Shown: one piece after another, positions 53,951 to 64,000 of the stretch
Layout of the letters: every line of letters begins with the position of its first letter
Numbering within the stretch: position 1 is the first letter of the stretch
Source of the DNA: Haematococcus lacustris
Taxonomy: Eukaryota > Chlorophyta > Chlorophyceae > Chlamydomonadales > Haematococcaceae
Assembly (NCBI GenBank): GCA_030144725.1
Contig: JASKMD010000013.1
Location: 5,717,869 to 5,781,868, forward strand
Reading direction: 5' to 3'
DNA: 64,000 nt
Notes under the pieces: model-generated
Database searches by the model: none
Told to the model about the DNA's origin: nothing
The model's input: the letters and a program-made list of their open reading frames with translations, nothing else
Made by a program: the position numbers and the translations under genes

Positions 53951-56010
53951 GTCAGGTCAGGTCAGGTCAGGTCAGGTCAGGTCAGGTCAGGTCAGGTCAG
54001 GTCAGGTCAGGTCAGGTCAGGTCAGGTCAGGTCAGGTCAGGTCAGGTCAGGTCAGGTCAGGTCAGGTCAGGTCAGGTCAGGTCAGGTCAGGTCAGGTCAG
54101 GTCAGGTCAGGTCAGGTCAGGTCAGGTCAGGTCAGGTCAGGTCAGGTCAGGTCAGGTCAGGTCAGGTCAGGTCAGGTCAGGTCAGGTCAGGTCAGGTCAG
54201 GTCAGGTCAGGTCAGGTCAGGTCAGGTCAGGTCAGGTCAGGTCAGGTCAGGTCAGGTCAGGTCAGGTCAGGTCAGGTCAGGTCAGGTCAGGTCAGGTCAG
54301 GTCAGGTCAGGTCAGGTCAGGTCAGGTCAGGTCAGGTCAGGTCAGGTCAGGTCAGGTCAGGTCAGGTCAGGTCAGGTCAGGTCAGGTCAGGTCAGGTCAG
54401 GTCAGGTCAGGTCAGGTCAGGTCAGGTCAGGTCAGGTCAGGTCAGGTCAGGTCAGGTCAGGTCAGGTCAGGTCAGGTCAGGTCAGGTCAGGTCAGGTCAG
54501 GTCAGGTCAGGTCAGGTCAGGTCAGGTCAGGTCAGGTCAGGTCAGGTCAGGTCAGGTCAGGTCAGGTCAGGTCAGGTCAGGTCAGGTCAGGTCAGGTCAG
54601 GTCAGGTCAGGTCAGGTCAGGTCAGGTCAGGTCAGGTCAGGTCAGGTCAGGTCAGGTCAGGTCAGGTCAGGTCAGGTCAGGTCAGGTCAGGTCAGGTCAG
54701 GTCAGGTCAGGTCAGGTCAGGTCAGGTCAGGTCAGGTCAGGTCAGGTCAGGTCAGGTCAGGTCAGGTCAGGTCAGGTCAGGTCAGGTCAGGTCAGGTCAG
54801 GTCAGGTCAGGTCAGGTCAGGTCAGGTCAGGTCAGGTCAGGTCAGGTCAGGTCAGGTCAGGTCAGGTCAGGTCAGGTCAGGTCAGGTCAGGTCAGGTCAG
54901 GTCAGGTCAGGTCAGGTCAGGTCAGGTCAGGTCAGGTCAGGTCAGGTCAGGTCAGGTCAGGTCAGGTCAGGTCAGGTCAGGTCAGGTCAGGTCAGGTCAG
55001 GTCAGGTCAGGTCAGGTCAGGTCAGGTCAGGTCAGGTCAGGTCAGGTCAGGTCAGGTCAGGTCAGGTCAGGTCAGGTCAGGTCAGGTCAGGTCAGGTCAG
55101 GTCAGGTCAGGTCAGGTCAGGTCAGGTCAGGTCAGGTCAGGTCAGGTCAGGTCAGGTCAGGTCAGGTCAGGTCAGGTCAGGTCAGGTCAGGTCAGGTCAG
55201 GTCAGGTCAGGTCAGGTCAGGTCAGGTCAGGTCAGGTCAGGTCAGGTCAGGTCAGGTCAGGTCAGGTCAGGTCAGGTCAGGTCAGGTCAGGTCAGGTCAG
55301 GTCAGGTCAGGTCAGGTCAGGTCAGGTCAGGTCAGGTCAGGTCAGGTCAGGTCAGGTCAGGTCAGGTCAGGTCAGGTCAGGTCAGGTCAGGTCAGGTCAG
55401 GTCAGGTCAGGTCAGGTCAGGTCAGGTCAGGTCAGGTCAGGTCAGGTCAGGTCAGGTCAGGTCAGGTCAGGTCAGGTCAGGTCAGGTCAGGTCAGGTCAG
55501 GTCAGGTCAGGTCAGGTCAGGTCAGGTCAGGTCAGGTCAGGTCAGGTCAGGTCAGGTCAGGTCAGGTCAGGTCAGGTCAGGTCAGGTCAGGTCAGGTCAG
55601 GTCAGGTCAGGTCAGGTCAGGTCAGGTCAGGTCAGGTCAGGTCAGGTCAGGTCAGGTCAGGTCAGGTCAGGTCAGGTCAGGTCAGGTCAGGTCAGGTCAG
55701 GTCAGGTCAGGTCAGGTCAGGTCAGGTCAGGTCAGGTCAGGTCAGGTCAGGTCAGGTCAGGTCAGGTCAGGTCAGGTCAGGTCAGGTCAGGTCAGGTCAG
55801 GTCAGGTCAGGTCAGGTCAGGTCAGGTCAGGTCAGGTCAGGTCAGGTCAGGTCAGGTCAGGTCAGGTCAGGTCAGGTCAGGTCAGGTCAGGTCAGGTCAG
55901 GTCAGGTCAGGTCAGGTCAGGTCAGGTCAGGTCAGGTCAGGTCAGGTCAGGTCAGGTCAGGTCAGGTCAGGTCAGGTCAGGTCAGGTCAGGTCAGGTCAG
56001 GTCAGGTCAG
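53951..56010. repeat. Perfect (GTCAG)n array, about 412 copies
   Basis: A 2,060-bp run of the pentanucleotide GTCAG with no interruption that I could see, ending in a GTTAG variant at 56011. Because 5 is not a multiple of 3 and the unit lacks stops on this strand, all plus frames are open and give GQVRS repeats. This is not a gene. Confidence 0.98.
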
Positions 56011-56143
56011 GTTAGCGCCGAAACTCCGCTGTCCCACATCCAGCAGGGTGAGCGCCGGGCAATCGCTGGACACCTTCGTCATCCACCAACTTATTGCTTT
56101 CCTGACCCTTCTGGCTCTTGGCGTACAAGAAGCTGGGCATCGG
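56011..56143. other. 133-bp unique island between the two pentanucleotide arrays
   Basis: Non-repetitive sequence between the arrays. On the minus strand it can be read [20 protein letters not shown], and the string YAK also occurs on the far side of the GTCAG array (53,920). It may be a continuation of the Fanzor-like element split by array growth, but I cannot confirm this. Confidence 0.5.
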
Positions 56144-58321
56144 CGGGGCGGGGCGGGGCGGGGCGGGGCGGGGCGGGGCGGGGCGGGGCGGGGCGGGGCG
56201 GGGCGGGGCGGGGCGGGGCGGGGCGGGGCGGGGCGGGGCGGGGCGGGGCGGGGCGGGGCGGGGCGGGGCGGGGCGGGGCGGGGCGGGGCGGGGCGGGGCG
56301 GGGCGGGGCGGGGCGGGGCGGGGCGGGGCGGGGCGGGGCGGGGCGGGGCGGGGCGGGGCGGGGCGGGGCGGGGCGGGGCGGGGCGGGGCGGGGCGGGGCG
56401 GGGCGGGGCGGGGCGGGGCGGGGCGGGGCGGGGCGGGGCGGGGCGGGGCGGGGCGGGGCGGGGCGGGGCGGGGCGGGGCGGGGCGGGGCGGGGCGGGGCG
56501 GGGCGGGGCGGGGCGGGGCGGGGCGGGGCGGGGCGGGGCGGGGCGGGGCGGGGCGGGGCGGGGCGGGGCGGGGCGGGGCGGGGCGGGGCGGGGCGGGGCG
56601 GGGCGGGGCGGGGCGGGGCGGGGCGGGGCGGGGCGGGGCGGGGCGGGGCGGGGCGGGGCGGGGCGGGGCGGGGCGGGGCGGGGCGGGGCGGGGCGGGGCG
56701 GGGCGGGGCGGGGCGGGGCGGGGCGGGGCGGGGCGGGGCGGGGCGGGGCGGGGCGGGGCGGGGCGGGGCGGGGCGGGGCGGGGCGGGGCGGGGCGGGGCG
56801 GGGCGGGGCGGGGCGGGGCGGGGCGGGGCGGGGCGGGGCGGGGCGGGGCGGGGCGGGGCGGGGCGGGGCGGGGCGGGGCGGGGCGGGGCGGGGCGGGGCG
56901 GGGCGGGGCGGGGCGGGGCGGGGCGGGGCGGGGCGGGGCGGGGCGGGGCGGGGCGGGGCGGGGCGGGGCGGGGCGGGGCGGGGCGGGGCGGGGCGGGGCG
57001 GGGCGGGGCGGGGCGGGGCGGGGCGGGGCGGGGCGGGGCGGGGCGGGGCGGGGCGGGGCGGGGCGGGGCGGGGCGGGGCGGGGCGGGGCGGGGCGGGGCG
57101 GGGCGGGGCGGGGCGGGGCGGGGCGGGGCGGGGCGGGGCGGGGCGGGGCGGGGCGGGGCGGGGCGGGGCGGGGCGGGGCGGGGCGGGGCGGGGCGGGGCG
57201 GGGCGGGGCGGGGCGGGGCGGGGCGGGGCGGGGCGGGGCGGGGCGGGGCGGGGCGGGGCGGGGCGGGGCGGGGCGGGGCGGGGCGGGGCGGGGCGGGGCG
57301 GGGCGGGGCGGGGCGGGGCGGGGCGGGGCGGGGCGGGGCGGGGCGGGGCGGGGCGGGGCGGGGCGGGGCGGGGCGGGGCGGGGCGGGGCGGGGCGGGGCG
57401 GGGCGGGGCGGGGCGGGGCGGGGCGGGGCGGGGCGGGGCGGGGCGGGGCGGGGCGGGGCGGGGCGGGGCGGGGCGGGGCGGGGCGGGGCGGGGCGGGGCG
57501 GGGCGGGGCGGGGCGGGGCGGGGCGGGGCGGGGCGGGGCGGGGCGGGGCGGGGCGGGGCGGGGCGGGGCGGGGCGGGGCGGGGCGGGGCGGGGCGGGGCG
57601 GGGCGGGGCGGGGCGGGGCGGGGCGGGGCGGGGCGGGGCGGGGCGGGGCGGGGCGGGGCGGGGCGGGGCGGGGCGGGGCGGGGCGGGGCGGGGCGGGGCG
57701 GGGCGGGGCGGGGCGGGGCGGGGCGGGGCGGGGCGGGGCGGGGCGGGGCGGGGCGGGGCGGGGCGGGGCGGGGCGGGGCGGGGCGGGGCGGGGCGGGGCG
57801 GGGCGGGGCGGGGCGGGGCGGGGCGGGGCGGGGCGGGGCGGGGCGGGGCGGGGCGGGGCGGGGCGGGGCGGGGCGGGGCGGGGCGGGGCGGGGCGGGGCG
57901 GGGCGGGGCGGGGCGGGGCGGGGCGGGGCGGGGCGGGGCGGGGCGGGGCGGGGCGGGGCGGGGCGGGGCGGGGCGGGGCGGGGCGGGGCGGGGCGGGGCG
58001 GGGCGGGGCGGGGCGGGGCGGGGCGGGGCGGGGCGGGGCGGGGCGGGGCGGGGCGGGGCGGGGCGGGGCGGGGCGGGGCGGGGCGGGGCGGGGCGGGGCG
58101 GGGCGGGGCGGGGCGGGGCGGGGCGGGGCGGGGCGGGGCGGGGCGGGGCGGGGCGGGGCGGGGCGGGGCGGGGCGGGGCGGGGCGGGGCGGGGCGGGGCG
58201 GGGCGGGGCGGGGCGGGGCGGGGCGGGGCGGGGCGGGGCGGGGCGGGGCGGGGCGGGGCGGGGCGGGGCGGGGCGGGGCGGGGCGGGGCGGGGCGGGGCG
58301 GGGCGGGGCGGGGCGGGGCGG
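56144..58321. repeat. Perfect (CGGGG)n array, about 436 copies, ending at a gap
   Basis: A 2,178-bp uninterrupted run of CGGGG on the plus strand, broken only by the assembly gap at 58322. The G-runs could form G-quadruplexes. All three frames are open on both strands and yield GGAGR or PPRPA repeats, which are artefacts. True length is unknown. Confidence 0.98.
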
Positions 58322-58821
58322 NNNNNNNNNNNNNNNNNNNNNNNNNNNNNNNNNNNNNNNNNNNNNNNNNNNNNNNNNNNNNNNNNNNNNNNNNNNNNNN
58401 NNNNNNNNNNNNNNNNNNNNNNNNNNNNNNNNNNNNNNNNNNNNNNNNNNNNNNNNNNNNNNNNNNNNNNNNNNNNNNNNNNNNNNNNNNNNNNNNNNNN
58501 NNNNNNNNNNNNNNNNNNNNNNNNNNNNNNNNNNNNNNNNNNNNNNNNNNNNNNNNNNNNNNNNNNNNNNNNNNNNNNNNNNNNNNNNNNNNNNNNNNNN
58601 NNNNNNNNNNNNNNNNNNNNNNNNNNNNNNNNNNNNNNNNNNNNNNNNNNNNNNNNNNNNNNNNNNNNNNNNNNNNNNNNNNNNNNNNNNNNNNNNNNNN
58701 NNNNNNNNNNNNNNNNNNNNNNNNNNNNNNNNNNNNNNNNNNNNNNNNNNNNNNNNNNNNNNNNNNNNNNNNNNNNNNNNNNNNNNNNNNNNNNNNNNNN
58801 NNNNNNNNNNNNNNNNNNNNN
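58322..58821. other. Assembly gap of 500 N
   Basis: Exactly 500 N, probably a placeholder of unknown real size. It starts within the CGGGG array and ends inside an exon of the THI5-like gene. Confidence 0.99.
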
Positions 58822-61800
58822 TGGTGACCTTGAAGTCCAGCGGCATCACGCGCCCAAGCCAGCTTGATGGGAAGGTAGGCAGAGCTACGCCCTCACACCC
58901 TCCCGCCCTCTCCCGCCCCCCCCGCCCTCCCGCCCCCCCGCCCTCCCGCCCTCCCCCCCTCCACCTTTCCTCACACTTCCGCCTCTCATCCCTTGGCAAC
59001 CGCTGCCCTGCCTGTCGCGTCCACCCCGCGCAGACAGCCTCCCATCCCCTAGCTGTGAGCAGTAGCAGACATGAGTGCAGCACCACCGCCAACTGCGCCA
59101 TGCTGGGTGCTGGCAGGGCTGGGGACTGCACCATCATTGCCTGACATTCAACCATAGAATGTTTGAGTACACATGTTTAGTCCAGGTGATGAGAAAGCCC
59201 ACCAGCCCGCCTCTCCGCCTACCTGCCGCCGCCCGCCCGCCCGCCCGCCCGCCCCGCAGCCGCCCGCCGCCCGCCCGCCCGCCCGCCCCCGCCCGCCCGC
59301 CCGCCCGCCCGCCGCCCGCCCGCCCGCCCGCCCGCCCGCCCGCCCGCCCGCCGCCCGCCCGCCCGCCGCCCGCCCGCCCGCCCGCCCGCCCGCCCGCCCG
59401 CCCGCCCGCCCGCCCCCGCCCGCCCGCCCCCGCCCGCCCGCCCGCCCGCCCGCCCGCCCGCCGCCCGCCCGCCCGCCCGCCCGCCCGCGCCGCCCGCCCG
59501 CCGCCCGCCCGCCCGCCCGCCGCCCGCCCGCCCGCCCGCCCGCCGCCCGCCCGCCCGCCCGCCCGCCCGCCGCCGCCCGCGCCCGCCCGCCCGCCCGCCG
59601 CCCGCCCGCCGCCGCCCGCGCCCGCCCGCCCGCCCGCCCGCCCGCCCGCCCGCCCGCCCGCCCGCCGCCCGCCCGCCCGCCCGCCCGCCCGCCCGCCCGC
59701 CCGCCCGCCCGCCCGCCCGCCCCCCGCCCGCCCGCCCGCCCGCCCGCCCGCCCTCCGCCCTCCCGCCCTCCGCCCTCCCGCCCTCCGCCCTCCGCCCTCC
59801 CGCCCTCCCGCCCTCCCGCCCTCCCCGCCCTCCCGCCCTCCCGCCCTCCCGCCCTCCCGCCCTCCCGCCCTCCCGCCCTCCCGCCCTCCCGCCCGCCCGC
59901 CCTCCCGCCCTTCCGCCCTCCCGCCCTCGCGCCCTTCCACCCTCCCGCCCTCCCGCCCTCGACCATTCCTCACACTTTCGCCTCTCATCCCTTGGCACCG
60001 CTGCCCTGCCTGTCGCGTCCACCCCGCGCAGACAGCCTCCCATCCCCTAGCTGTGAGCAGTAGCAGACATGAGTGCAGCACCACCGCCAACTGCGCCATG
60101 CTGGGTGCTGGCAGGGCTGGGGACTGCACCATCATTGCCTGACATTCAACCATAGAATGTTTGAGTACACATGTTTAGTCCAGGTGATGAGAAAGCCCAC
60201 CAGCCCGCCTCTCCGCCTACCTGTCTGCCTGCCTGCCTGCCTGCCTGCAGACCTATGCCAGCTGTGAGTAGGAGCGGACCCCAGCGCAGGGCTGGGGAGG
60301 GGGGTGGCTGTGGCTGTTTAGGTGTGGGCTGGGAAGTGAAGTAGGTGGTGGTGGGGGTGATGGCCGCATGCTTCCCCCTTCCTACCGCCCCCTCCCTTCC
60401 TACCCCTTTCCCCACGCCCCCTCTCCCCTCCCCCCTCCCCCCCCTGCTGACTCGCTGGCCAACAGGGCACGCCCATAGTCAGTGGTCCACCCACCCTTCC
60501 ACCCAGCCAAGCCCTGCTGCTGGCAATGGCTGCAGACGGTGCGAGATACGAGGGGCGCATCGTGCAACAGCTCATCCGCAATGACGGGGGCACTGGAGAC
60601 TTCAAGGAGGTCACGCCCCCCATGCTGGGCATCTGGAACACCCTGCTCAAGGTGGAGGGCAGCAGGAGGCCAGGGAGGGCAGGGAGCAGGACATAACGAA
60701 TAACTGCTTCAAAGTCGGGGGGGGGAAGAGGGTCGGGTGGGGATGGGTGGGGTTGCGGTTGGGGTGGGGGTTGGGGTGAGGCAGGCAGCACAGGTGCAGG
60801 ATGCCCAGCCAGATCACTGCAATGGGTGGGGATGAGTGTGGGTGTGGGTGCGGGTGCGGGTGCGGGTGCGGGTGCGGGTGCGGGTGGTGGGGGTGGGGGT
60901 GGGGGTGGGGGTGGGGGGTGGGGGTGGGGGTGGGGGTGGGGGTGGGGGTGGGGTGGTGGGGTGGGGGTGGGGGTGGGGGTGGGGGTGGGGGTGGGGTGTG
61001 GGGGTGGGGGTGGGGGTGGGGGTGGGGGTGGGGGTGGGGGTGGGGTGTGTAGAAGCAGCCCAGTAGCAGGGTGGGCAGCCAGGTCGCTGCAAGACAGCTG
61101 TGAGGTGTTGAGGGTCGTGATGCACGCACAGCCACAGAGCTGAGCTGGGCAGCTGCCGCCACTGCTGACCTGCTGGCTATAGAGCCTGATGGGCTGCGTG
61201 CTGGCTCACCTACAGTTCACACCTCACACCCCCCCACCACCCGTGAGAGTGAGTGAGTGAGTGTGTGTGTGTGTGTGTGTGTGTGGTGTGCAGGGGGAGG
61301 CTGACGCTACCTGGTGGGTCTGGTCTGCTAGTCTGCTGCACACCCTGCCAGCCAGCCAGCTGCCTGGGCAGCCACCTTGCCCTGCCTGCGTGCCTGCCTG
61401 CCTGCCTGCCTGTCCCCCACCCCCTGCGCTGGCCACCTGGGGCCTGGGGCCACTCCACACCGCTGCCGCTGCCGCTGCTGTGGCTCCCTTCCCCTCCACG
61501 CGCCTACCTGTCAACCCTGTGGCCCTGAACTGCCAGCAGCTGAGGCCCCTCACACCTCCAGGCTGGAGCAACTCCCCAGATCTGACCCAGCTGCTTCACA
61601 GGGTGCAGGACCAGGCACCTCACTACATACGCACCCATACACATGGCATGGCAGCTCCAGTGGCCGCTGTGTCCATGACAGGGTCCCTGAGCTGGCAGCA
61701 GCAGCTGGTCGGCAGGATACAGGGTTAGGGCGCTTGGGTACTGGGTATGCTACAGCCATTACTGCCGCTGCCGCTGCTCTCATACGCAGCCCTTTCCCCT

Positions 61801-63456
61801 TCCTCAGTGAATGGGTGCCGGACCACACACCTTGAACTGCCATCCCGGACCAGCTAACAGCCGCTTCACTCCTCTGCCGCTGCTCCCACACCCCACCCCC
61901 TGTGTGTGCGCCCTGTGCCCCTGTGCCCCTGTGCCCCTGTGCCCCCTTTGCCCCTTGTGCCCCTTGTGCCCCTGTGCCCCCTTGTGCCCCTATGTGCCCC
62001 TGTGCGCCCCTTTGCCCCTGCGCTGGCCACCTGGCACAGCCTTCCTCAACGCCCAGGCCTGACCTGCTGCTGCCACTGCTGCTGCCACTGCTGCAGCCAG
62101 TGCTGCTGCTGCCGCGCTGCTGCTCTGGTATCCCCCTCCCCCTCCAGGACCCTTTCCCCTCCCCTTCCAGGAACAGACACTCTGAAGGGCTGCACACTGA
62201 AGGGCAGCTGCTGCCGCTGGACTCCTCTTGCTGCCCCTACTGCTGCTGCTGCTGCTCAGCCCTTGCCGCTCTGTCCCTCCCACCTCAGCCGCCCCGCACC
62301 CCCCTGCGGCCTCTTGTCTGATGACTAGGTGTTGTCTGATGACTAGGGTGTTCCTTGGCTGGGAGGGCGTGGAGGCGCGGATGAAGGGCGTGGAGCTGAA
62401 CTGCTTTGGTTTGGAGGAGTTCAAAGTCCCTTACGGCTACAGCCCCCTCCTGGTGGCGCACCCTGACACGCTCAGGTGGAAAGCAGGCAGCGGCAGGGGA
62501 GGGGCAGGAGCAGCAGCTGGCCCTGGCCTTGGCCCTGACTCTCTGACCGACGCTGGACCCCCCTGACCCCCTGACGCTGGACCCCCCTGACCCCCTGACC
62601 CTGACCCCCTGACCCTGACCCTGATTGTGGCCGCAGGGATCAGCCAGAGGTGGTGCGCGCTTTCTTGGCTGCAACCTCCCAAGCCTTTGCCTTTGCCGCC
62701 GCTGACCCAGCAGAAGCTGCCAGGCAGCTGCTGCAGGCAGTGGCCCAGGAGCATGCAGGCACCCCCCTGCCCGTCCCCCTGGACCCTGACATGGTCAAGC
62801 AAGCGCAGGTGAGACTGGGCAGCACCATGTAGGATAGCTGAAGCGGGGGCAGAGGGAGGGAAGGAAAGGGTGTTCCCAGTGCCCTGATCTTGTTAGGTTC
62901 CCCTCCCCCTCCCCCTCCCCTCACCCTGTCCCAGTGCCCTGGTCCTATTAGGTTCCTGTGCATTCTCCGTGCCCCTCCTCCTCTCCCTGCCCCTGCTCCC
63001 TGCCCTGCCCCTGCCCCTTGCTCCAGCCCCACCCCTGCTGCTGCTCTCTCGCCCCTCCCCCCCCCCCCGCCTGCAGGAGTTCACGAGCCAGCACTACCTG
63101 GATGCTGAAGGCCGCTGGGGGGTGCAGCAGCCCCAGGTGAGCGACACTGCCCCCTCTGCTGCCAGCTACCTGGTCGCTGCCTGGCAGCTACTTGGCAGCT
63201 CCCTGGCAGCTGCCTGGCTCAAACCAAACAGCTGCACCTGCTGGCTTCACAGGGGAGGAGGGGAGGAGCAGGGCAAGACAGGCCAGGCAGCAGTCTGGCA
63301 GGCAGCAGTCTGGCAGGCAGCAGCAGGGACCCTGTGTGGCTGCAGGTGTGGACTGGCTTCATCAGCTGGTTGACCCAGCAGGGGCTGCTGACCAGCAAGG
63401 TTCAGTCCAGGAGTCAGCAAAGCGAGCACCACACGAGCCTGGACGGCCTGCGTCAG
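58822..63456 (+). CDS. THI5/NMT1-like (SsuA/THI5 fold) protein, both ends missing
   Basis: Member of the THI5/NMT1-like substrate-binding fold (thiamine-pyrimidine synthase THI5, pyrimidine-binding ThiY, sulfonate-binding SsuA). The activity here cannot be decided; the N-terminal active-site region is in or before the gap. Exons: 58822-58874 (partial), 60251-60263, 60536-60651, 61294-61313, 62347-62475, 62637-62808, 63077-63136, 63346-63456. Phases agree: 224 codons. Signatures: SSGITRPSQLDGK, TYAS-YGARYEGRIVQQ, IRNDGGTGDFKEVTPP, MLGIWNTLLK, GEADATWVFLGWEGVEA, VPYGYSPLLVAHPDTL and QEFTSQHYLDAEGRWGVQ. Two exons are very small, 13 and 20 bp, both supported by phase and by the motif they complete. 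The donor at 63457 shows that the gene continues right. The exon at 60251-60263 lies just beyond the second copy of a 258-bp duplicated segment. Confidence 0.88.
58967..59225 (+). repeat. Direct repeat, copy 1 of a ~258-bp segment
   Basis: Nearly identical to 59,966-60,222, including ATTCAACCATAGAATGTTTG and GTGATGAGAAAGCCCACC. It lies in the intron after the partial THI5-like exon. The two copies flank CCCG-type arrays. Confidence 0.95.
59226..59748. repeat. CCCG tetranucleotide array with CCG slips
   Basis: About 520 bp of CCCG units with occasional 3-bp shortenings and CCCC extensions. Open frames over it (PPARP, AGGR) are artefacts. Confidence 0.96.
59749..59960. repeat. CCCGCCCT octanucleotide array
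   Basis: About 26 copies of CCCGCCCT or 7-bp variants, continuing directly from the CCCG array. A similar shorter tract at 58,893-58,965 precedes the first copy of the direct repeat. Confidence 0.93.
59966..60222 (+). repeat. Direct repeat, copy 2
   Basis: Second copy of the segment at 58,967-59,225. It leads through a CCTG run into the acceptor of the 13-bp exon at 60251. Confidence 0.95.
60836..61048. repeat. GTGGGG-type array
   Basis: About 210 bp of GGGTGC then GTGGGG hexamers with slips, in the THI5-like intron before the 20-bp exon. A 25-bp GT run at 61260-61284 sits directly before that exon's acceptor. Confidence 0.93.
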
Positions 63457-63467
63457 GTGCGCTGCCA

Positions 63468-63927
63468 GTCGCCCTGCCCTGCTGCTGTCCTGCCCCGCTG
63501 CTGCCCTGCCCCGCTGCTGCCCTGCCCCGCTGCTGCCCTGCCCCGCTGCTGCCCTGCCCCGCTGCTGCCCTGCCCCGCTGCTGCCCTGCCCCGCTGCTGC
63601 CCTGCCCCGCTGCTGCCCTGCCCCGCTGCTGCCCTGCCCCGCGCTGCCCTGCCCCGCTGCTGCCCTGCCCCGCTGCTGCCCTGCCCCGCTGCTGCCCTGC
63701 CCCGCTGCTGCCCTGCCCCGCTGCTGCCCTGCCCCGCTGCTGCCCTGCCCCGCTGCTGCCCTGCCCCGCTGCTGCCCTGCCCCGCTGCTGCCCTGCCCCG
63801 CTGCTGCCCTGCCCCGCGCTGCCCTGCCCCGCTGCTGCCCTGCCCCGCTGCTGCCCTGCCCCGCTGCTGCCCTGCCCCGCGCTGCCCTGCCCCGCTGCTG
63901 CCCTGCCCCGCGCTGCCCTGCCCTACT
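63468..63927. repeat. 16-bp minisatellite in THI5-like intron
   Basis: About 28 copies of CCCCGCTGCTGCCCTG, with several 13-bp variants lacking one CTG. The remaining 73 bp to the window edge show no recognisable exon. Confidence 0.95.
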
Positions 63928-64000
63928 GCGTGGAAGAACCCAGGACCCAGAACCCTGGTGCTTGGAAGAGCTATACTAGCATTGTTGATGGAGGTGGTGT

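Noticed and set aside
53915..59155. Giant open reading frames over the GTCAG and CGGGG arrays on both strands (GQVRS, GGAGR, PPRPA polypeptides)
   Set aside because: They exist only because the 5-bp units lack stop codons in any frame. They cross a run of N and have no non-repeat domain.
59075..60153. Long open frames over the CCCG array (PPARP, AGGR repeats)
   Set aside because: Low-complexity artefact between the duplicated segments in a THI5-like intron.

Overview
The window is nuclear DNA of a green alga. It is GC-rich, with many short exons, GT(G/A)AG donors and GCAG acceptors, introns full of CTG runs and minisatellites, and genes typical of Chlamydomonadales: a phosphatase-GPDH fusion, a thylakoid-lumen DUF1499 protein and a CDPK. 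Base composition and the dispersed repeat family make a Haematococcus-like volvocalean likely; this is inference. Exon models were built by eye from splice motifs, reading phase and remembered family motifs. No search was run.

Layout. 1-11.46 kb (-): a bidomain phosphoserine-phosphatase-like/glycerol-3-phosphate dehydrogenase gene, 15 exons, 3' end off the left edge. Its 4.8 kb second intron holds a tRNA-Asp gene, inverted and tandem repeats and a decayed mobile element. 12.6-16.07 kb (-): serine palmitoyltransferase subunit LCB2 with an unusual C-terminal tail. 16.25-17.90 kb (-): a hexapeptide sugar O-acetyltransferase. 18.99-20.89 kb (-): a lumenal DUF1499 protein, head to head with 20.91-24.22 kb (+): an INSIG-family membrane protein. 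24.96-37.47 kb (+): an ionotropic glutamate receptor-like channel, 15 exons whose phases all join. 37.5-43.4 kb: mobile elements, no confident gene. 43.5-50.9 kb (-): a calcium-dependent protein kinase. 51.3-53.95 kb: the longest copy of the mobile family. 53.95-58.32 kb: two perfect pentanucleotide arrays ending at a 500-N gap. 58.82 kb to the right edge (+): a THI5/NMT1-like gene, 5' end in or before the gap and 3' end beyond the window.

Mobile DNA. One dispersed family, in five sizeable copies plus a solo end, encodes a protein with three acidic motifs like those of Fanzor/TnpB RuvC nucleases. All copies are decayed. Three short hAT-type non-autonomous elements have terminal inverted repeats and exact 8-bp target duplications; one sits inside a copy of the Fanzor-like family, so sister copies preserve its empty site. 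A fourth element has only matching inverted ends.

The genes do not form a pathway. Three in the first 24 kb (glycerol-3-phosphate supply, sphingolipid synthesis, INSIG-type sterol regulation) touch lipid metabolism, but I see no shared regulation.
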